Below are positions 8,586 through 18,578 of a stretch of DNA of 64,000 bases, one piece after another; position 1 is the first letter of the stretch; each line of letters begins with the position of its first letter. The notes below the pieces were generated by a model that had not been told where the DNA came from, searched no databases, and saw only the letters and a list, made by a program, of their open reading frames with translations. A program made the translations under genes and the position numbers. Source of the DNA: UTCFX2 sp963827155 (lineage in GTDB: Bacteria > Chloroflexota > Anaerolineae > Anaerolineales > UBA4823); contig CAWGZV010000002.1 in assembly GCA_963827155.1 (NCBI GenBank), forward strand, positions 1,364,001-1,428,000, read 5' to 3'.

Positions 8586-10529
8586 TCACTTAACGATCAG
8601 CGGCAGGTAGATATTCTGCGGCTGGAGGACCATCTCCGAGGTATCCCCGTAATCGCCGTCCGGCTTCCAGGCGATCATCGTGATCTCCCAGGGCTTCAGC
8701 CCGGGCTGGTTGATATATGAAGCAAGATCCAGGCTCCAAACTCCGCCGACCGAGCTGACCGGACCGAGCATGATCCCGCCCCCGCCAGCCTGCGCCGGAT
8801 TGCCGACTTTCTGGTATACCCGGATCTCGCACCCCAGGCAGACCGTCCCGGTGATCACGCTCCCGTTCACAGTCGTGATCACCGGGAAGTTGAGCAGATT
8901 ATTCGGACCGCTGTCCGCGTCGCCTGGGTCATTGGGGGTATGCCCATCGCCGCCCAGGTCAATTGGCAGCCCGCCGTTTTCGTAAACCATCATCGGCAGG
9001 ATCGTGTTGCCGGTCGATACCGACCCCGTAACCACCACCCCTGCCCCCAGGTTGTAGCGGATCAAGTTCGAGGGTCCAAAATAGTTATAGGACGAGTTCT
9101 TGATGGTGATCCCATTCCCAATGTTCTTTTGAATATATTGATTGTACGGAATTGGCGGGTCCGGCTGATGAGCGCCCAGGAGAGGCGGCGCGCCGAAATT
9201 GTTGTGCGAGGCAGCGTTCTGCAGCACCACGCCGTTCAGCTGGTTTGGCAGGTTCCCGCCGCCGCGGTTGTTGACCCCGATATAGTTCACCTCGAAATAG
9301 CTTTCGTCGGTCGCGTCGATCAGGATCCCGTTTCCCAGGTTGCCGCTGATCGTATTTTCGCGGACTTCGTGCTCCGCGGCGACGTCACCGCTGATATGCA
9401 GCCCGTCCAGCCCGTTCGGCGCCGGGTTCAATCCCACCGCGTCCAGCCCGACCGTGTTGCGCATCATGTCCACCGCCAGTGCACCCTCCAGCCACACGCC
9501 GTGCTGACCGCTGTTGCCGATCTTGGAGGAATATATCCCGGTCAGCTCGGGAGCTTCAGCGCCTGCGCTCATCACATGGATCCCGTTCCCACCATTCGGC
9601 AGAGCCAGGCTGGCAGGATCCATCCCGATCCAGTTCGGATGCTCCGTCAGGTCCGGTTTGACCCCGATCAGCGCCTGGTCCGAACCGGATACGACGATCC
9701 CATCCCCGGTATGGCAGCCGATTGTATTGCCGTATATAAAGGAGAATTCATCACCCTGATTATAGCCGCCATCGAGGGTAGCGACTTTGATCCCATACCC
9801 GCCCTGGCGGTTCAGACCCGCACAGCTCCCTTCGGATTTCAACCCCAACCGGTTGAGGGCGATCTCGACCAGTTTGCCGTGGCTGACCAGGATATCTCCA
9901 TGAGCCGGGAGGCTGTTGTAAATCGACAGGCCGCGGATCGAGACAGAATTCGCCGAGATAACGATCGTGCTGGTCAAGACCTGGTTTACAGCATCGATAT
10001 TCGGCAGCCCGAGTGTGCCGCTGATTACGGTTGCATCGTCTTTGATCACCGGGAGAGGGTTGGCAGAAACCGTAATGGTTGTGAGTGTGGATGAGAAAAA
10101 AATCGTCTCAGGGAACCCTTTACCGCACAAACCGGTGATCATCCAGTTATCGGTCACTCCTTCGAATTCGCATCCCGACAGCTGGGCTTTTTCGAGGTCC
10201 GAAAATTCACCCGGCAGGTCACCGTTGGAGATCAGGATCGCCTCGCGCAGCGTGAGCTTATCATCTTTAAGATCATTATCTTCCGAGCTGTTTACCGTAA
10301 AAGCCGGCACAGACTGAGGTGCGCCTGCCTGGTGCGCTCCAGCTTGCAAAGCGCGTATGCGCAGAGCGGGTTCCTGCGAGCTCATAGAACTTTGGGCCGC
10401 CGATCCATGGATCACCAGCAGGATCCCCAGAACGGAAAAAAACAGAGAACCGGAGACTAACGCGAGTTTCTTGATGACGTCTCGACTGCTGCTGTGTCTC
10501 GGGAGTGGTTTTTGGGTCTGATTTTCCAT
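8586..10529 (-). CDS. Secreted CSLREA / parallel beta-helix protein with LPL tail
   Basis: A 647-residue protein with an AGGGG ribosome site six bases before its ATG. A basic N-terminus is followed by a signal segment ALVSGSLFFSVLGILLVIHG. After a linker comes a CSLREA-type module around FTVNSSEDNDLKDDKLTLRE. Then many right-handed beta-helix rungs with N/G-rich turns (GNTIGCHTGDGIVVSG, NTISGNLGNGILIDA). A region resembling a C-terminal beta-sandwich precedes the final IYLPLIVK and stop. Beta-helix proteins of this type bind or cleave polysaccharides, but no catalytic residues can be picked out. It is paralogous to the neighbour at 10589-12406; the gap is only 59 bases, so they are probably co-transcribed. 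Confidence 0.85.
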   Translation of the reverse strand: MENQTQKPLPRHSSSRDVIKKLALVSGSLFFSVLGILLVIHGSAAQSSMSSQEPALRIRALQAGAHQAGAPQSVPAFTVNSSEDNDLKDDKLTLREAILISNGDLPGEFSDLEKAQLSGCEFEGVTDNWMITGLCGKGFPETIFFSSTLTTITVSANPLPVIKDDATVISGTLGLPNIDAVNQVLTSTIVISANSVSIRGLSIYNSLPAHGDILVSHGKLVEIALNRLGLKSEGSCAGLNRQGGYGIKVATLDGGYNQGDEFSFIYGNTIGCHTGDGIVVSGSDQALIGVKPDLTEHPNWIGMDPASLALPNGGNGIHVMSAGAEAPELTGIYSSKIGNSGQHGVWLEGALAVDMMRNTVGLDAVGLNPAPNGLDGLHISGDVAAEHEVRENTISGNLGNGILIDATDESYFEVNYIGVNNRGGGNLPNQLNGVVLQNAASHNNFGAPPLLGAHQPDPPIPYNQYIQKNIGNGITIKNSSYNYFGPSNLIRYNLGAGVVVTGSVSTGNTILPMMVYENGGLPIDLGGDGHTPNDPGDADSGPNNLLNFPVITTVNGSVITGTVCLGCEIRVYQKVGNPAQAGGGGIMLGPVSSVGGVWSLDLASYINQPGLKPWEITMIAWKPDGDYGDTSEMVLQPQNIYLPLIVK

Positions 10530-10588
10530 CGGATGCCCCTTAGAGGATAGAGATTTTTGGATCGGGATTTTTGGATAAATATTCAGGC

Positions 10589-12406
10589 TTAGGGCTTGAT
10601 GGTCAGCGGCAGGAACATAAGCGCCCGTGGGCTCATCTCGGAGGTGTTTGATTCCAGTCCAGGCTGCACGGCAACCAGCGAAACATCCTTGGCAGTCAGA
10701 CCAGAGCCGTTTGGGAACGTCGACAGATCAACGATCCAATCCGTCCCCACTGCGGTCACGTGTCCGAGCAGCTCCCCGCCGCCGCCCTTGCTGCCCGGGT
10801 TGCGGTATGCCATGTAGAAGAAAACATAGCAGCCGCTGCAGCTCGTACCGACTAACAAAGTTTCAGTCGAAGAAGTGATCACCGGAAAGTTGAGCAGCGT
10901 ATTTGCCCCGCTGTCGAGATCTCCAGCGTCGTTCAGCGTCTGCCCGTCTTCCCCCAGATCGATCGGCAAGCCTCCGTTGTTGATAACCCCAAGGGGTGTG
11001 ATTCTGTTGCCTGTCGAGCCAGCGTCGGCAACCACCACCCCTCCATTCCCATTCTCGTAGATCAAATTCAATTCGCCGATGTAGTTCTGGTCCGAATTGT
11101 TGATGTAGATGCCGGCGTAGGTGTTTCCGGCGATCCGCTGTATATGAGTGATGATATTTTGGGGTTGAGCGAGGCTGGTTTCTACACCGATGTAGTTCTG
11201 GTTCGCATTATTATATAAAGCCACCCCATCCTGTCCGTTTGGCAGGCGAGCGTTTCCTGGCGAATTGATCCCGATCCGGTTGTCCATGACATAGTTGTTG
11301 TCGCCGGCATTGATCAGCACCCCGCTCTGCAGGTTGGCGCTGATCGTGTTGAACTGGATGATATTCAGAATGGAAGACGCGCCGGTGATGCGGACGCCAT
11401 CATAGCTGTTCGGCGCTGCGATAAGCCCGTAGCGGTTCGCCCCGATCGTGTTCGACAGCACGTTCGTGGAAGAGGTCTGGTCGATCAGCACCCCACTGTT
11501 CCCGTTGTTCCCGATCGTGTTGGCGATGATCACGTTGTCAGACGCCTGGTCGGCAGCGTTGGGCTCGACCCGGATCCCATTCAATCCGTTCGGCAGGCTG
11601 CTGTCAGATGCGTCAATCCCAATATAGTTGCCGTTCATTATCAAGGCCGGATTCAGCCCAATCCTGGTGTAATCCGCCCCTTTGACCAGGACCCCATCCT
11701 TGGAATGACAGCCGATCGTGTTGTGGAAGATATAGGCTGCCCCGTTCCCTGAACCGACGGCGCCGTCTGGAGTGGTGACTTTGACCCCATTCGACCCATT
11801 CCGGCTGTTATCCCCGCATACGCCGGTGGGTGTCATCCCCAGGTGGTTGTTCTCGATATAAGCCCCTTTGCCGCCCACGATCCAGATATCCGCATCGTCT
11901 GGCGGGGTGTTGTAGATCGATAATGCCTGGATCCCGATATTATTCCCATTGATTTTAAATACGCTGCCGCTGCTCTCTTCCAAAGCATTGATCATCGGCC
12001 AGCCGCCAACCCCGCTGATCAATGTATTGGCATCGGTCAGCTCTGGGAGAGGGCTGGAATTCAGCGTGATCGTGTTCAGCGTGCCAGAAAAGACGATCGT
12101 ATCGGCGATACCCGACCCGCAGCCGCCGGTGATCGTCCAGCTCCCAGGAGATCCGACGAAAGTGCAGCCGCCAAGCTGGGCTTTTTCCCCATCCGACAGG
12201 TCCGTAAACAGCGTACCGTTCGAGACCTCGATCGCCTCTCGCAGGGTCAGGACCGAATCGTAGAAATCGATATCCAGCCCGCTGTTGACGGTGAATGTAC
12301 CGCCGAACGTCGGCTCCGACATTGGGGCGGCGCTCGCCCCGCCTGCGGTCGGACTGATCACAAGCAGCGCAGAAATCAAAATCAGACCGATTATCCTGGT
12401 ATTCAT
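10589..12406 (-). CDS. Secreted CSLREA / parallel beta-helix protein, paralogue
   Basis: A 605-residue protein. The start is at 12406, because AAAGGAG is well placed and a signal peptide (MNTRIIGLILISALLVISP) then begins the protein; an upstream start would add 21 odd residues. The layout matches the downstream neighbour: TVNSGLDIDFYDSVLTLREA (CSLREA-like), a beta-helix with N-rich turns (GNYIGIDASDSSLPNG, NTIGANRYGLIAAPN), a beta-sandwich, and the tail MFLPLTIKP. The two genes are an old tandem duplication, as the order of rungs is alike but identity is modest. It is probably exported and displayed or released. The function is unknown beyond the fold. Confidence 0.85.
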   Translation of the reverse strand: MNTRIIGLILISALLVISPTAGGASAAPMSEPTFGGTFTVNSGLDIDFYDSVLTLREAIEVSNGTLFTDLSDGEKAQLGGCTFVGSPGSWTITGGCGSGIADTIVFSGTLNTITLNSSPLPELTDANTLISGVGGWPMINALEESSGSVFKINGNNIGIQALSIYNTPPDDADIWIVGGKGAYIENNHLGMTPTGVCGDNSRNGSNGVKVTTPDGAVGSGNGAAYIFHNTIGCHSKDGVLVKGADYTRIGLNPALIMNGNYIGIDASDSSLPNGLNGIRVEPNAADQASDNVIIANTIGNNGNSGVLIDQTSSTNVLSNTIGANRYGLIAAPNSYDGVRITGASSILNIIQFNTISANLQSGVLINAGDNNYVMDNRIGINSPGNARLPNGQDGVALYNNANQNYIGVETSLAQPQNIITHIQRIAGNTYAGIYINNSDQNYIGELNLIYENGNGGVVVADAGSTGNRITPLGVINNGGLPIDLGEDGQTLNDAGDLDSGANTLLNFPVITSSTETLLVGTSCSGCYVFFYMAYRNPGSKGGGGELLGHVTAVGTDWIVDLSTFPNGSGLTAKDVSLVAVQPGLESNTSEMSPRALMFLPLTIKP

Positions 12407-12552
12407 GTTTGCTCCTTTGTGCTCAATCATTCTCATCCCCAGCCTGCAATCAGTTTCCTTGTCAGGCAACCCACCGCGATCAGCGCATTTGATCCAGAAT
12501 GGCAGCGAGAGGAATTACTTATGTCATGCATGAGTACGAGATTGCTTCGTCT

Positions 12553-12738
12553 CTTCGTTCCTCGCAATGACATAACGGGGAGCGTTCCTCGCAATGACAT
12601 AATGGGTAGCGTTGCTCGCAATGACATAATGGGGAGCGTTCCTCGCAATGACATAACGGGGAGCGTTCCTCGCAATGACATAACGGGGAGCGTTCCTCGC
12701 AATGACATAACGGGGAGCGTTCCTCGCAATGACATCAA
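12553..12738. repeat. 27-bp tandem repeat, seven copies
   Basis: The unit CCTCGCAATGACATAACGGG plus GAGCGTT (27 bases) repeats from about 12560, with single-base variants (ATAATGGG, GCTCGC). The last copy breaks off as ATCAAGGGAG near 12738. It lies between two convergently ordered minus-strand secreted-protein genes and is preceded by GATTGCTTCGTCTCTTCGTT. That sequence resembles a dispersed intergenic repeat seen in many environmental genomes, locally amplified. It does not code for anything supported. Confidence 0.85.
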
Positions 12739-12875
12739 GGGAGCTGCCGCTGCAGTCAATGCCTCCAATCTGCCGCGACTTTCTTTCTGGAGGAGTCCAG
12801 GTCGTGCAGTCCATGCGAGCTGGCGCCGAAGCATATCCTGCATCGGACCAACGAATCACCCGACCTTTCCCATCC

Positions 12876-14919
12876 TCACCGGTTGATTAGCGGCAAGAAA
12901 ATCTGCACCATCTCCTCCAGCCGCCACACGCTCTCGCCTTCTGAACCCGCCAGCGCAATGGTCTCGCCAGAAACCGGGAGCAGTGCAACATCCAGCAGTG
13001 CGGTCACCCAGAACTCTCTTGCCCAACTCTTCCCAGCTCTCCCCGCCGTCGGTGGAGATGTACACATCGTCCCCGGCTGCAATCAGGGTCTGGTCGCTGG
13101 CGTAATCCTGAGAGATGGACACCGATTTGATGTCTACCCCTTCCAACCCGCTGTCGAACAGCGTCCAGCTTGCTCCGCGGTTCGTGGAGCGGTATACCCC
13201 GGAGCAATCAGCCGCGAAAGCAGTCTTATCGGAGGCAAAATTTGGGGAGAGGACCAGCCCGGCGACGCAGTCAGAATCGATGCCGCTGCTGGCCTGGACC
13301 CAATTGGTGCTGAGATTCGTGGTGGTGTAGACTTTGTTTGCAACCAGGGCAAAGATCAGCGGGTCGGTAGGATATGCCGGCGAGAAGGCCAGCGCGCTGC
13401 CAGAGTATGGCGAGTAAGGTAAACCGCCGCTGGCGTTGCTCCAGCTGCCTCCCGCGTCGATGGATTTGAAGACCTCCCCATGCACCGACCGGGTCAGCAT
13501 AAGCTGGTCCAAGGCGAAGTTCGGCGACACCGCCACCTGGTCCAGGTCTGCGGTAGTCAGCCCGCTGTTTGCCGCGCTCCAGCTGACTCCCCGGTCGGTT
13601 GATTTTTGAATGCCGCTCCCCCAGGTAGCGGCGAAGAGGGTCTGGTCGCTGGCAAACGCCGGCGAGATCGCCAGGTCCTCCACCTCGCGCAGCGCCCCCG
13701 CCTGCTCGGACTGCGACCAGCTTTTGCCCCCGTTCAGCGAGCGGAAGACTCCCGTGCGGGCCGTGCCGGCAAAAACGGATTGGTCGTTGTCGAAATCGGG
13801 GGAGACCTCGAAAGTACTGGCGTAGATGCTGGTCATCTGGTCGGAGCACACGCTGAAGCTGCTCCCGTGATCGCTCGAGCAGTAGGCGCCTTTGCCGTAG
13901 GCCCCGGCGATCACCACGCCGTCCGAGGTGTAATTCGGCGACACCGCCAGGCTTCGGATATCGGGATCAATGCCGCTTGCTGGTGTCCAACTCGTCCCGC
14001 CGTTTGTGCTTTTGAAAATCCCACCGGTCCTTTCGCCTGCGAAAATCGTCTGGTCTGTCCCAAAAGCCGGCGAAACCGCCAGGGTCGATACAGTTGCACC
14101 CGTGAGCCCGGCAGCTTCCCATGATGCGCCGTGGTCGTCCGAGCGGTAAACGCCGTGGTCCCAAAGCCCGATGAACACCTTGCCGTCGGTGGCGTAGTTG
14201 GGGGAGAGCGCCAGGGAGTAGACGCTGAGGGAAGGCAGGTCGGTGTTCGATTGACCCCAGCTCTCGCCGGAGTTCGTCGATTTATAAACCCCCCCGTTGG
14301 CGGTGGCGACGAATACCGTGTGATCCGAAGAGAAATTCGGCGAGACCGCGATATCCAGGATCGTCTTGAGCGACAAAACAGCGCCTACCGGCACCCAGGA
14401 GTTCCCGCGATCCACCGAGCGGTAGATGTGCCCGGTTTCGTACGTGGCGAACAGGGTGTTATCGCTGGCGAACTGCGGTGAGATCGCCAGGTCGGTGATG
14501 TGCGAGGTGCCAAACCCATTGGATAACTCGTACCAGGTCTGCCCGCCGTCGGTGGAGCGCAGCACGGTATCATACATGGTGCCGAGGAAGACAGTGTGGT
14601 CATTGAGAAAATTTGGAGAAAATGCCACTGCCCGGATCTGCTTGTGGGTGATCCCGTTATTCGCCGGGCTCCAGCTCACCCCGCTGTTGCTCGAGCGGTA
14701 AAGCCCGCCATCTTCGGTTCCGGCAAAAACCAGATGGTCGTTGCTGAAATTTGGGGAAAATGCCACGTCAGCGACGGCGCCGCCCTCCATATCCAGAGAG
14801 GAAAGGCTCCACATCGACCACCCCAATGATTCGGCGGGCGCAGATGCGGCATTCATGGGGAGCATGATCAGCATAGAAACAAGGAAAACCAGGCGTATCG
14901 CAATTCGAGATGCTTTCAT
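12876..14919 (-). CDS. Secreted BNR/YCF48-like beta-propeller protein, frameshifted near end
   Basis: About 680 residues with signal peptide MKASRIAIRLVFLVSMLIML. The body is about 13 repeats of 40-45 residues with the pattern LAVSPNF-D-TVF-GT-GG-YRS-DGG-SW, the BNR/Asp-box signature (for example STDGGQTWYE, STNRGASWTL). These make one or two beta-propellers like sialidase or photosystem assembly factor folds. Near 13012-13020 the frame breaks. The continuing frame reads FWVTALLDVALLPVSGE and ends in IFLPLINR with a stop at 12876. Only the corrected frame gives the LPL tail also found on neighbouring secreted proteins, which supports the correction. AAAGGAG precedes the ATG by eight bases. 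The ligand is unknown. Confidence 0.83.
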
Positions 14920-15107
14920 CAGGCGGACTCCTTTGCTGCAGCAGTGTTGGTTTCAATGGTGTACTTCTTCGGTTCCTGGCATTCCGGCAACGGTAAATAT
15001 TCAGTTATATTTGCACGGTGTTCTGTATTGGGTTCGCCGTTTGCCCCCGCGGCGGTTTTCCCTCAGTAGTAATATAGCAAATTACCTCGGAGAAATCAAG
15101 TAGGAAA

Positions 15108-15475
15108 GTGAAAAATTCCACAAGTTATACCAAAAAACCGCCGGTGGTGGTGATCCCCGGTCTGCTGCCGCTCGGTTCGGCAGTCCGCCTGACCACCCCC
15201 TTCTTTAACATCTACGGACTGCTCACACTGGTCGGTGGGGCGCTTTACTCCGCGTACCTTTTCTGGCGCTGCCTGACCGGGTGATCGCCAATGTGATGAT
15301 CGCAGCCGGGGCGCTGCTGATCGGCGCTGCCAGCACCCTCACCCGCATGGGCTACGGGCAGTTCCTTTACCTGGGCAAGCTGCTCTCGGCGATCTTGATG
15401 TTTGCCGGCTTCCAAATAGCCTCCCGCCCCGAGGTCGCTCCAGGCCAGGTGACTGAGGCGGCCGCGGCAGCTTGA
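15108..15475 (+). pseudogene. Remnant of a small membrane protein, frameshifted
   Basis: A GTG at 15108 opens 58 codons reading PPVVVIPGLLPLGSAVRLTT then FFNIYGLLTLVGGALYSAYL, ending at a stop near 15284. The adjoining frame continues sensibly as LPDRVIANVMIAAGALLIGA and YGQFLYLGKLLSAILMFAGF to a stop at 15475. Joined, it has three hydrophobic segments and 120 residues. No ribosome site is evident and an in-frame stop lies just upstream, so this looks like the C-terminal part of a longer membrane protein. The family is not recognised. Confidence 0.45.
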
Positions 15476-15637
15476 GCTTGGCGGCTGGCGCCAGTGCCAA
15501 TCATTCCAGGATTTTGGCGCAAAGATCACTTAGCATTCATATTTAAATAACACCTTTGCGTTCTTCACGAATTTGGGTTAAGTTTAATCCTTGACCTCAA
15601 GAAAAAATTCAATAACCTTGTTCATACGGAAATTCCT

Positions 15638-17245
15638 ATGTCTAAATCCATCCTCCGCCTTCTGCTCGGCCTGCTGGGACTGATCGCACTGACCATTTCT
15701 TTCCGGCTCACTGGTCTGCCTTCCGGGCTGGAGCGGACCTCGACAAGCGCTGGCGGCGTCCCGATCGAGTTTGTCTATCCGGCCGGCTCGGACGCCGCAG
15801 CCCGCCCGCTGGTGCTGATCGGGCACGGTTTAGCCGGTTCGCGGGCGATCATGCGCGGCTTCGCTTATACCATCGCAAAAGCCGGTTATGTCGCCGCCTC
15901 CTGGGATTTTGACGGTCACGGAGCGAATCCAAACCCCATCCCCACCGGATGCTGCGCCGAGTTCCTGGCGAATGCTCGGGCTGCGGTCAAAGAAGCGCAC
16001 CGGCTGGGACTGGGCGACCCATCCCGGACTGCGATCCTGGGGCATTCGATGGGCTCCGGCGCGGCCCTCGCCTACGGACAGGCTTATCCCGAGACGGAAG
16101 CGACGATCGCGGTCTCGCCGGTCGAGACCCGCGTCTCCACAGAACTGCCGCACAACCTGCTGCTGATGGCGGGCAGCCGCGAGCCGTACTTCGCGGAGAA
16201 CGCCCGCGAGCTGCTCCTGCAAGCCGGCGGTTCGCCTGGGAATGTGACCGGCGACCCGGCTGAAGGGACCGCCCGAGACCTGCGGATCATCCCCGGCGTG
16301 GAGCACCTCTCGATCCTGTTTGCGCCGTACAGCCACCAGGCCGCGGTGGACTGGCTGGACCTGACCTTCGGCGTTCAGCCCGGGGCCGAGGCCTACACCG
16401 ACCGGCGGGTGTTGGGATACATCCTGGGCATGGCAGGCGCACTGCTGGCAGCCCTGGCGCTGGTCCCCGCGACCGCCCCGCACCCGGAAGCTTCCAGGCT
16501 GCGCACCTGGCGGCGGCTGCTCGCGCTGGCTGCCGGGACGGTTTTCGCAAGTCTGCTGATGTATGGGCTGGGGCAGGCGGGGCTGGACCTGACCGGGGCG
16601 TTTGGGCTGGAGCTGGGCGGCTACCTGCTGCTCTGGTTCGGCATCGCCGGGCTGGCCGCGCTGCTGCTGCTAAGAGAGCCGCCCGAGACCAAAAACAGCG
16701 GTTTATCCGGCGAGAATTCCGGCGAAAGTCCCGGTGAAGCCAGCCGCCTCGGACAGGGCGAAGCCGGTAGCATAGGGCGAGGCGAAGCCGGGCTATTTGG
16801 ATGGTCCTGGCTCGGCTGGCCGGGCTGGAAAGCGCTCGGCAGCGGGCTGCTGGCGGCGGCTTTCTTATGGGTCGGGGTGGGGCTGCTCGGCGGGCAGATC
16901 TTCCTGAGCTGGCTGCTGATCCCGCCGCGCCTGGCGCTCTACCCGCTGGCGGTGGTTTGCATGCTGCCGTGGACGCTGGCAGTCGGGCAGGCGACCTCCC
17001 CGGCAAGCCCCGCCGGTCGGGCTGGCTGGTGGCTGGCGGCGAGCCTGTGCCTGGTCGGCGGGCTGCTGCTGGAAATCCGCCTCTCACCCAGCCTGATCTT
17101 CCTCGGCCTGATCCTGCCGCTCTTCCCGGCGTTCCAGGCCGCCCACGCCCTGGCAGCCGGCCGGCAGCGCAGCGCCTGGTCCTTCGGTCTGAGCGCGGCG
17201 CTGTTCCTGGCATGGGTGGTGCTGGCGGTTTTTCCGCTGAAATGA
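15638..17245 (+). CDS. Alpha/beta hydrolase with C-terminal membrane domain
   Basis: A 535-residue protein. The N-terminal helix (ILRLLLGLLGLIALTISF) anchors it. Residues about 40-250 are an alpha/beta hydrolase: PLVLIGHGLAGS forms the oxyanion loop, GHSMGSG gives the nucleophile Ser137, and the His is probably in PGVEHLSILF. The second half (about 260-535) has at least eight hydrophobic segments. A charged low-complexity loop rich in G, E and S (around residues 350-395) interrupts them. Such hydrolase/membrane fusions are seen in Chloroflexota; the substrate may be a lipid or ester, but this is inference. It stands alone on the plus strand. Confidence 0.82.
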   Translation: MSKSILRLLLGLLGLIALTISFRLTGLPSGLERTSTSAGGVPIEFVYPAGSDAAARPLVLIGHGLAGSRAIMRGFAYTIAKAGYVAASWDFDGHGANPNPIPTGCCAEFLANARAAVKEAHRLGLGDPSRTAILGHSMGSGAALAYGQAYPETEATIAVSPVETRVSTELPHNLLLMAGSREPYFAENARELLLQAGGSPGNVTGDPAEGTARDLRIIPGVEHLSILFAPYSHQAAVDWLDLTFGVQPGAEAYTDRRVLGYILGMAGALLAALALVPATAPHPEASRLRTWRRLLALAAGTVFASLLMYGLGQAGLDLTGAFGLELGGYLLLWFGIAGLAALLLLREPPETKNSGLSGENSGESPGEASRLGQGEAGSIGRGEAGLFGWSWLGWPGWKALGSGLLAAAFLWVGVGLLGGQIFLSWLLIPPRLALYPLAVVCMLPWTLAVGQATSPASPAGRAGWWLAASLCLVGGLLLEIRLSPSLIFLGLILPLFPAFQAAHALAAGRQRSAWSFGLSAALFLAWVVLAVFPLK

Positions 17246-17400
17246 TTAAAAGCTCACCACAGAGCCACCGAGAAAACGGAGAACACAGAGCTTATTTTTA
17301 TTATGAGAGAATGGTTGATTTATCAGCTATACGAATAAAGATAATCGATCACCAGAGCAAATACAGAAATTCAAGGAATTCCCTTGCGTCAATGTTGTGC

Positions 17401-17429
17401 TTTACTTGAGATTTCAACTCCTGTATAAT
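17401..17429 (+). promoter_or_regulatory. Promoter of the DUF1349-like lipoprotein gene
   Basis: TTTACT at 17401-17406 and TATAAT at 17424-17429 are 17 bases apart. The same block, TTTACTTG then CCTGTATAAT with identical spacing, stands before the acyltransferase gene at 23773-23801. Confidence 0.6.
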
Positions 17430-17494
17430 CTTTAAGCAAGCTTGAACCATCCGAATGGACCCTGAGCGTTTTCCAGATCGAATCGGGAGGGGAT

Positions 17495-18316
17495 ATGGAT
17501 CGAAAAATATTTGTTATTCTGCTCTTGCTGGCGGGGCTGGCGCTGAGCTGCCGAATATCCCCACCAGCCGAAACAACCCAGGAGATCGGCGGGCAGCAGG
17601 ATGCCACCCTCCCAGCACCCACCTGGACGACCCCACCCACTGCGAGCCCGGTGCCGCCCACCAAGACGCCAACCCTGGTCCCTTCGCCGACCACCGTTCC
17701 ATCGCCAACATTCACCGTCCAGCCAACTCCTGCCGACCTGTTCCGCGACAATTTCGACGGCGAGCTGGCGGCAGGCTGGAGCTGGATCCGCGAGATCCCC
17801 GAGATGTGGAGCCTGAAGCTCGTCCCAGGCTTCCTTCGGATCCTCATCCAGCCAAAAAACTGCACCGCCCGCCAGAGCAATATCCTGGTGCGCGAGCCCC
17901 CTGCCGCGGATTTCGTGATCGAGACCTTCGTCGATTTCGAGCCTTTGAATGATTTCCAATTCGCCGGGCTGACGGTCTACATGGATGACAACAACCACAT
18001 AAAGCTCGGCAGGGCGACGTGCAGCCAGCCGGACTGCGTGGGGAATGGGATCTATTTCGACCGGTTTGAAACCGGGGCGTTCCAGGAACCGAACTTCGGC
18101 ACCAACCTGCCAGACCCCGCGAAAGCGTTCCTGCGCCTGCAGAAGGTCGGGACGACCTTCACCGCCTATGCCAGCGCCGACAACTTGAAATGGGAGATCA
18201 TCGGCGCGCACGAAAGCAAAATCCTGCCGAAATCCGTGGGCTTGATCGCCGGGCAGTCCTGCTCTGGGAGCGTGCCGGCGGATTTCAGCTATTTTTCGAT
18301 CAAAGCCGCCCCGTGA
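17495..18316 (+). CDS. Lipoprotein with DUF1349 / concanavalin-like domain
   Basis: A 273-residue protein starting MDRKIFVILLLLAGLALSC, a lipoprotein signal with the lipid cysteine at residue 19. A stalk of T, P and V (residues 25-80) is followed by a beta-sandwich domain of about 190 residues. This begins LFRDNFDGELAAGWSWIREI and continues with FVIETFVDFEPLNDFQFAGL and a YASADNLKWEIIG strand. The pattern is that of DUF1349 / laminin-G-like domains that bind sugars or cap glycosidases. There is no catalytic part. GGGAGGGG stands before the ATG. Its promoter block is shared in form with the acyltransferase at 23869. It probably acts on the outer face of the cell. Confidence 0.82.
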   Translation: MDRKIFVILLLLAGLALSCRISPPAETTQEIGGQQDATLPAPTWTTPPTASPVPPTKTPTLVPSPTTVPSPTFTVQPTPADLFRDNFDGELAAGWSWIREIPEMWSLKLVPGFLRILIQPKNCTARQSNILVREPPAADFVIETFVDFEPLNDFQFAGLTVYMDDNNHIKLGRATCSQPDCVGNGIYFDRFETGAFQEPNFGTNLPDPAKAFLRLQKVGTTFTAYASADNLKWEIIGAHESKILPKSVGLIAGQSCSGSVPADFSYFSIKAAP

Positions 18317-18450
18317 TCAGGTTTTGAAAGCGGGATTATCCGCTCGATACCAGCACCAGTGGGTTAAATCAGGCTGATATCCAGAATCATAAGGGGTTCA
18401 ATTTTGCGTCCATGGGGGAAAATCGCGGAATGTCACATGCTGTTTGTCAC

Positions 18451-18556
18451 TTGACAAAGCCGGAAAGTGGATTATTATGAGTGAGTACTCACTTATTGAG
18501 TGATCACTCAGTCACTAGACACTCGATGAGTGACACTTATTGAGTGACACTCACTC
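18451..18556 (+). promoter_or_regulatory. Promoter and multi-palindrome operator of the MacAB-like operon
   Basis: TTGACA at 18451-18456 and TATTAT at 18473-18478 are 16 bases apart. Right after the -10 come two perfect palindromes: GTGAGTACTCAC at 18481-18492 and TGAGTGATCACTCA at 18497-18510. CACTTATTGAGTGA occurs at 18490-18503 and again at 18534-18547, so a 44-base operator unit seems duplicated. TGAGTG/CACTCA half-sites continue to 18556. This placement suits autorepression by the TetR protein encoded from 18579. Confidence 0.8.
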
Positions 18557-18578
18557 GGATTAACGGGAGATCAGACCG

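Noticed and set aside
8940..10094. Long plus-strand reading across the beta-helix gene
   Set aside because: Complement of a protein with a signal peptide, repeats and tail; no motif of its own.
12553..12738. CRISPR or coding repeat
   Set aside because: 27-bp units with no spacers; readings through it show only low-complexity peptides with no ribosome site.
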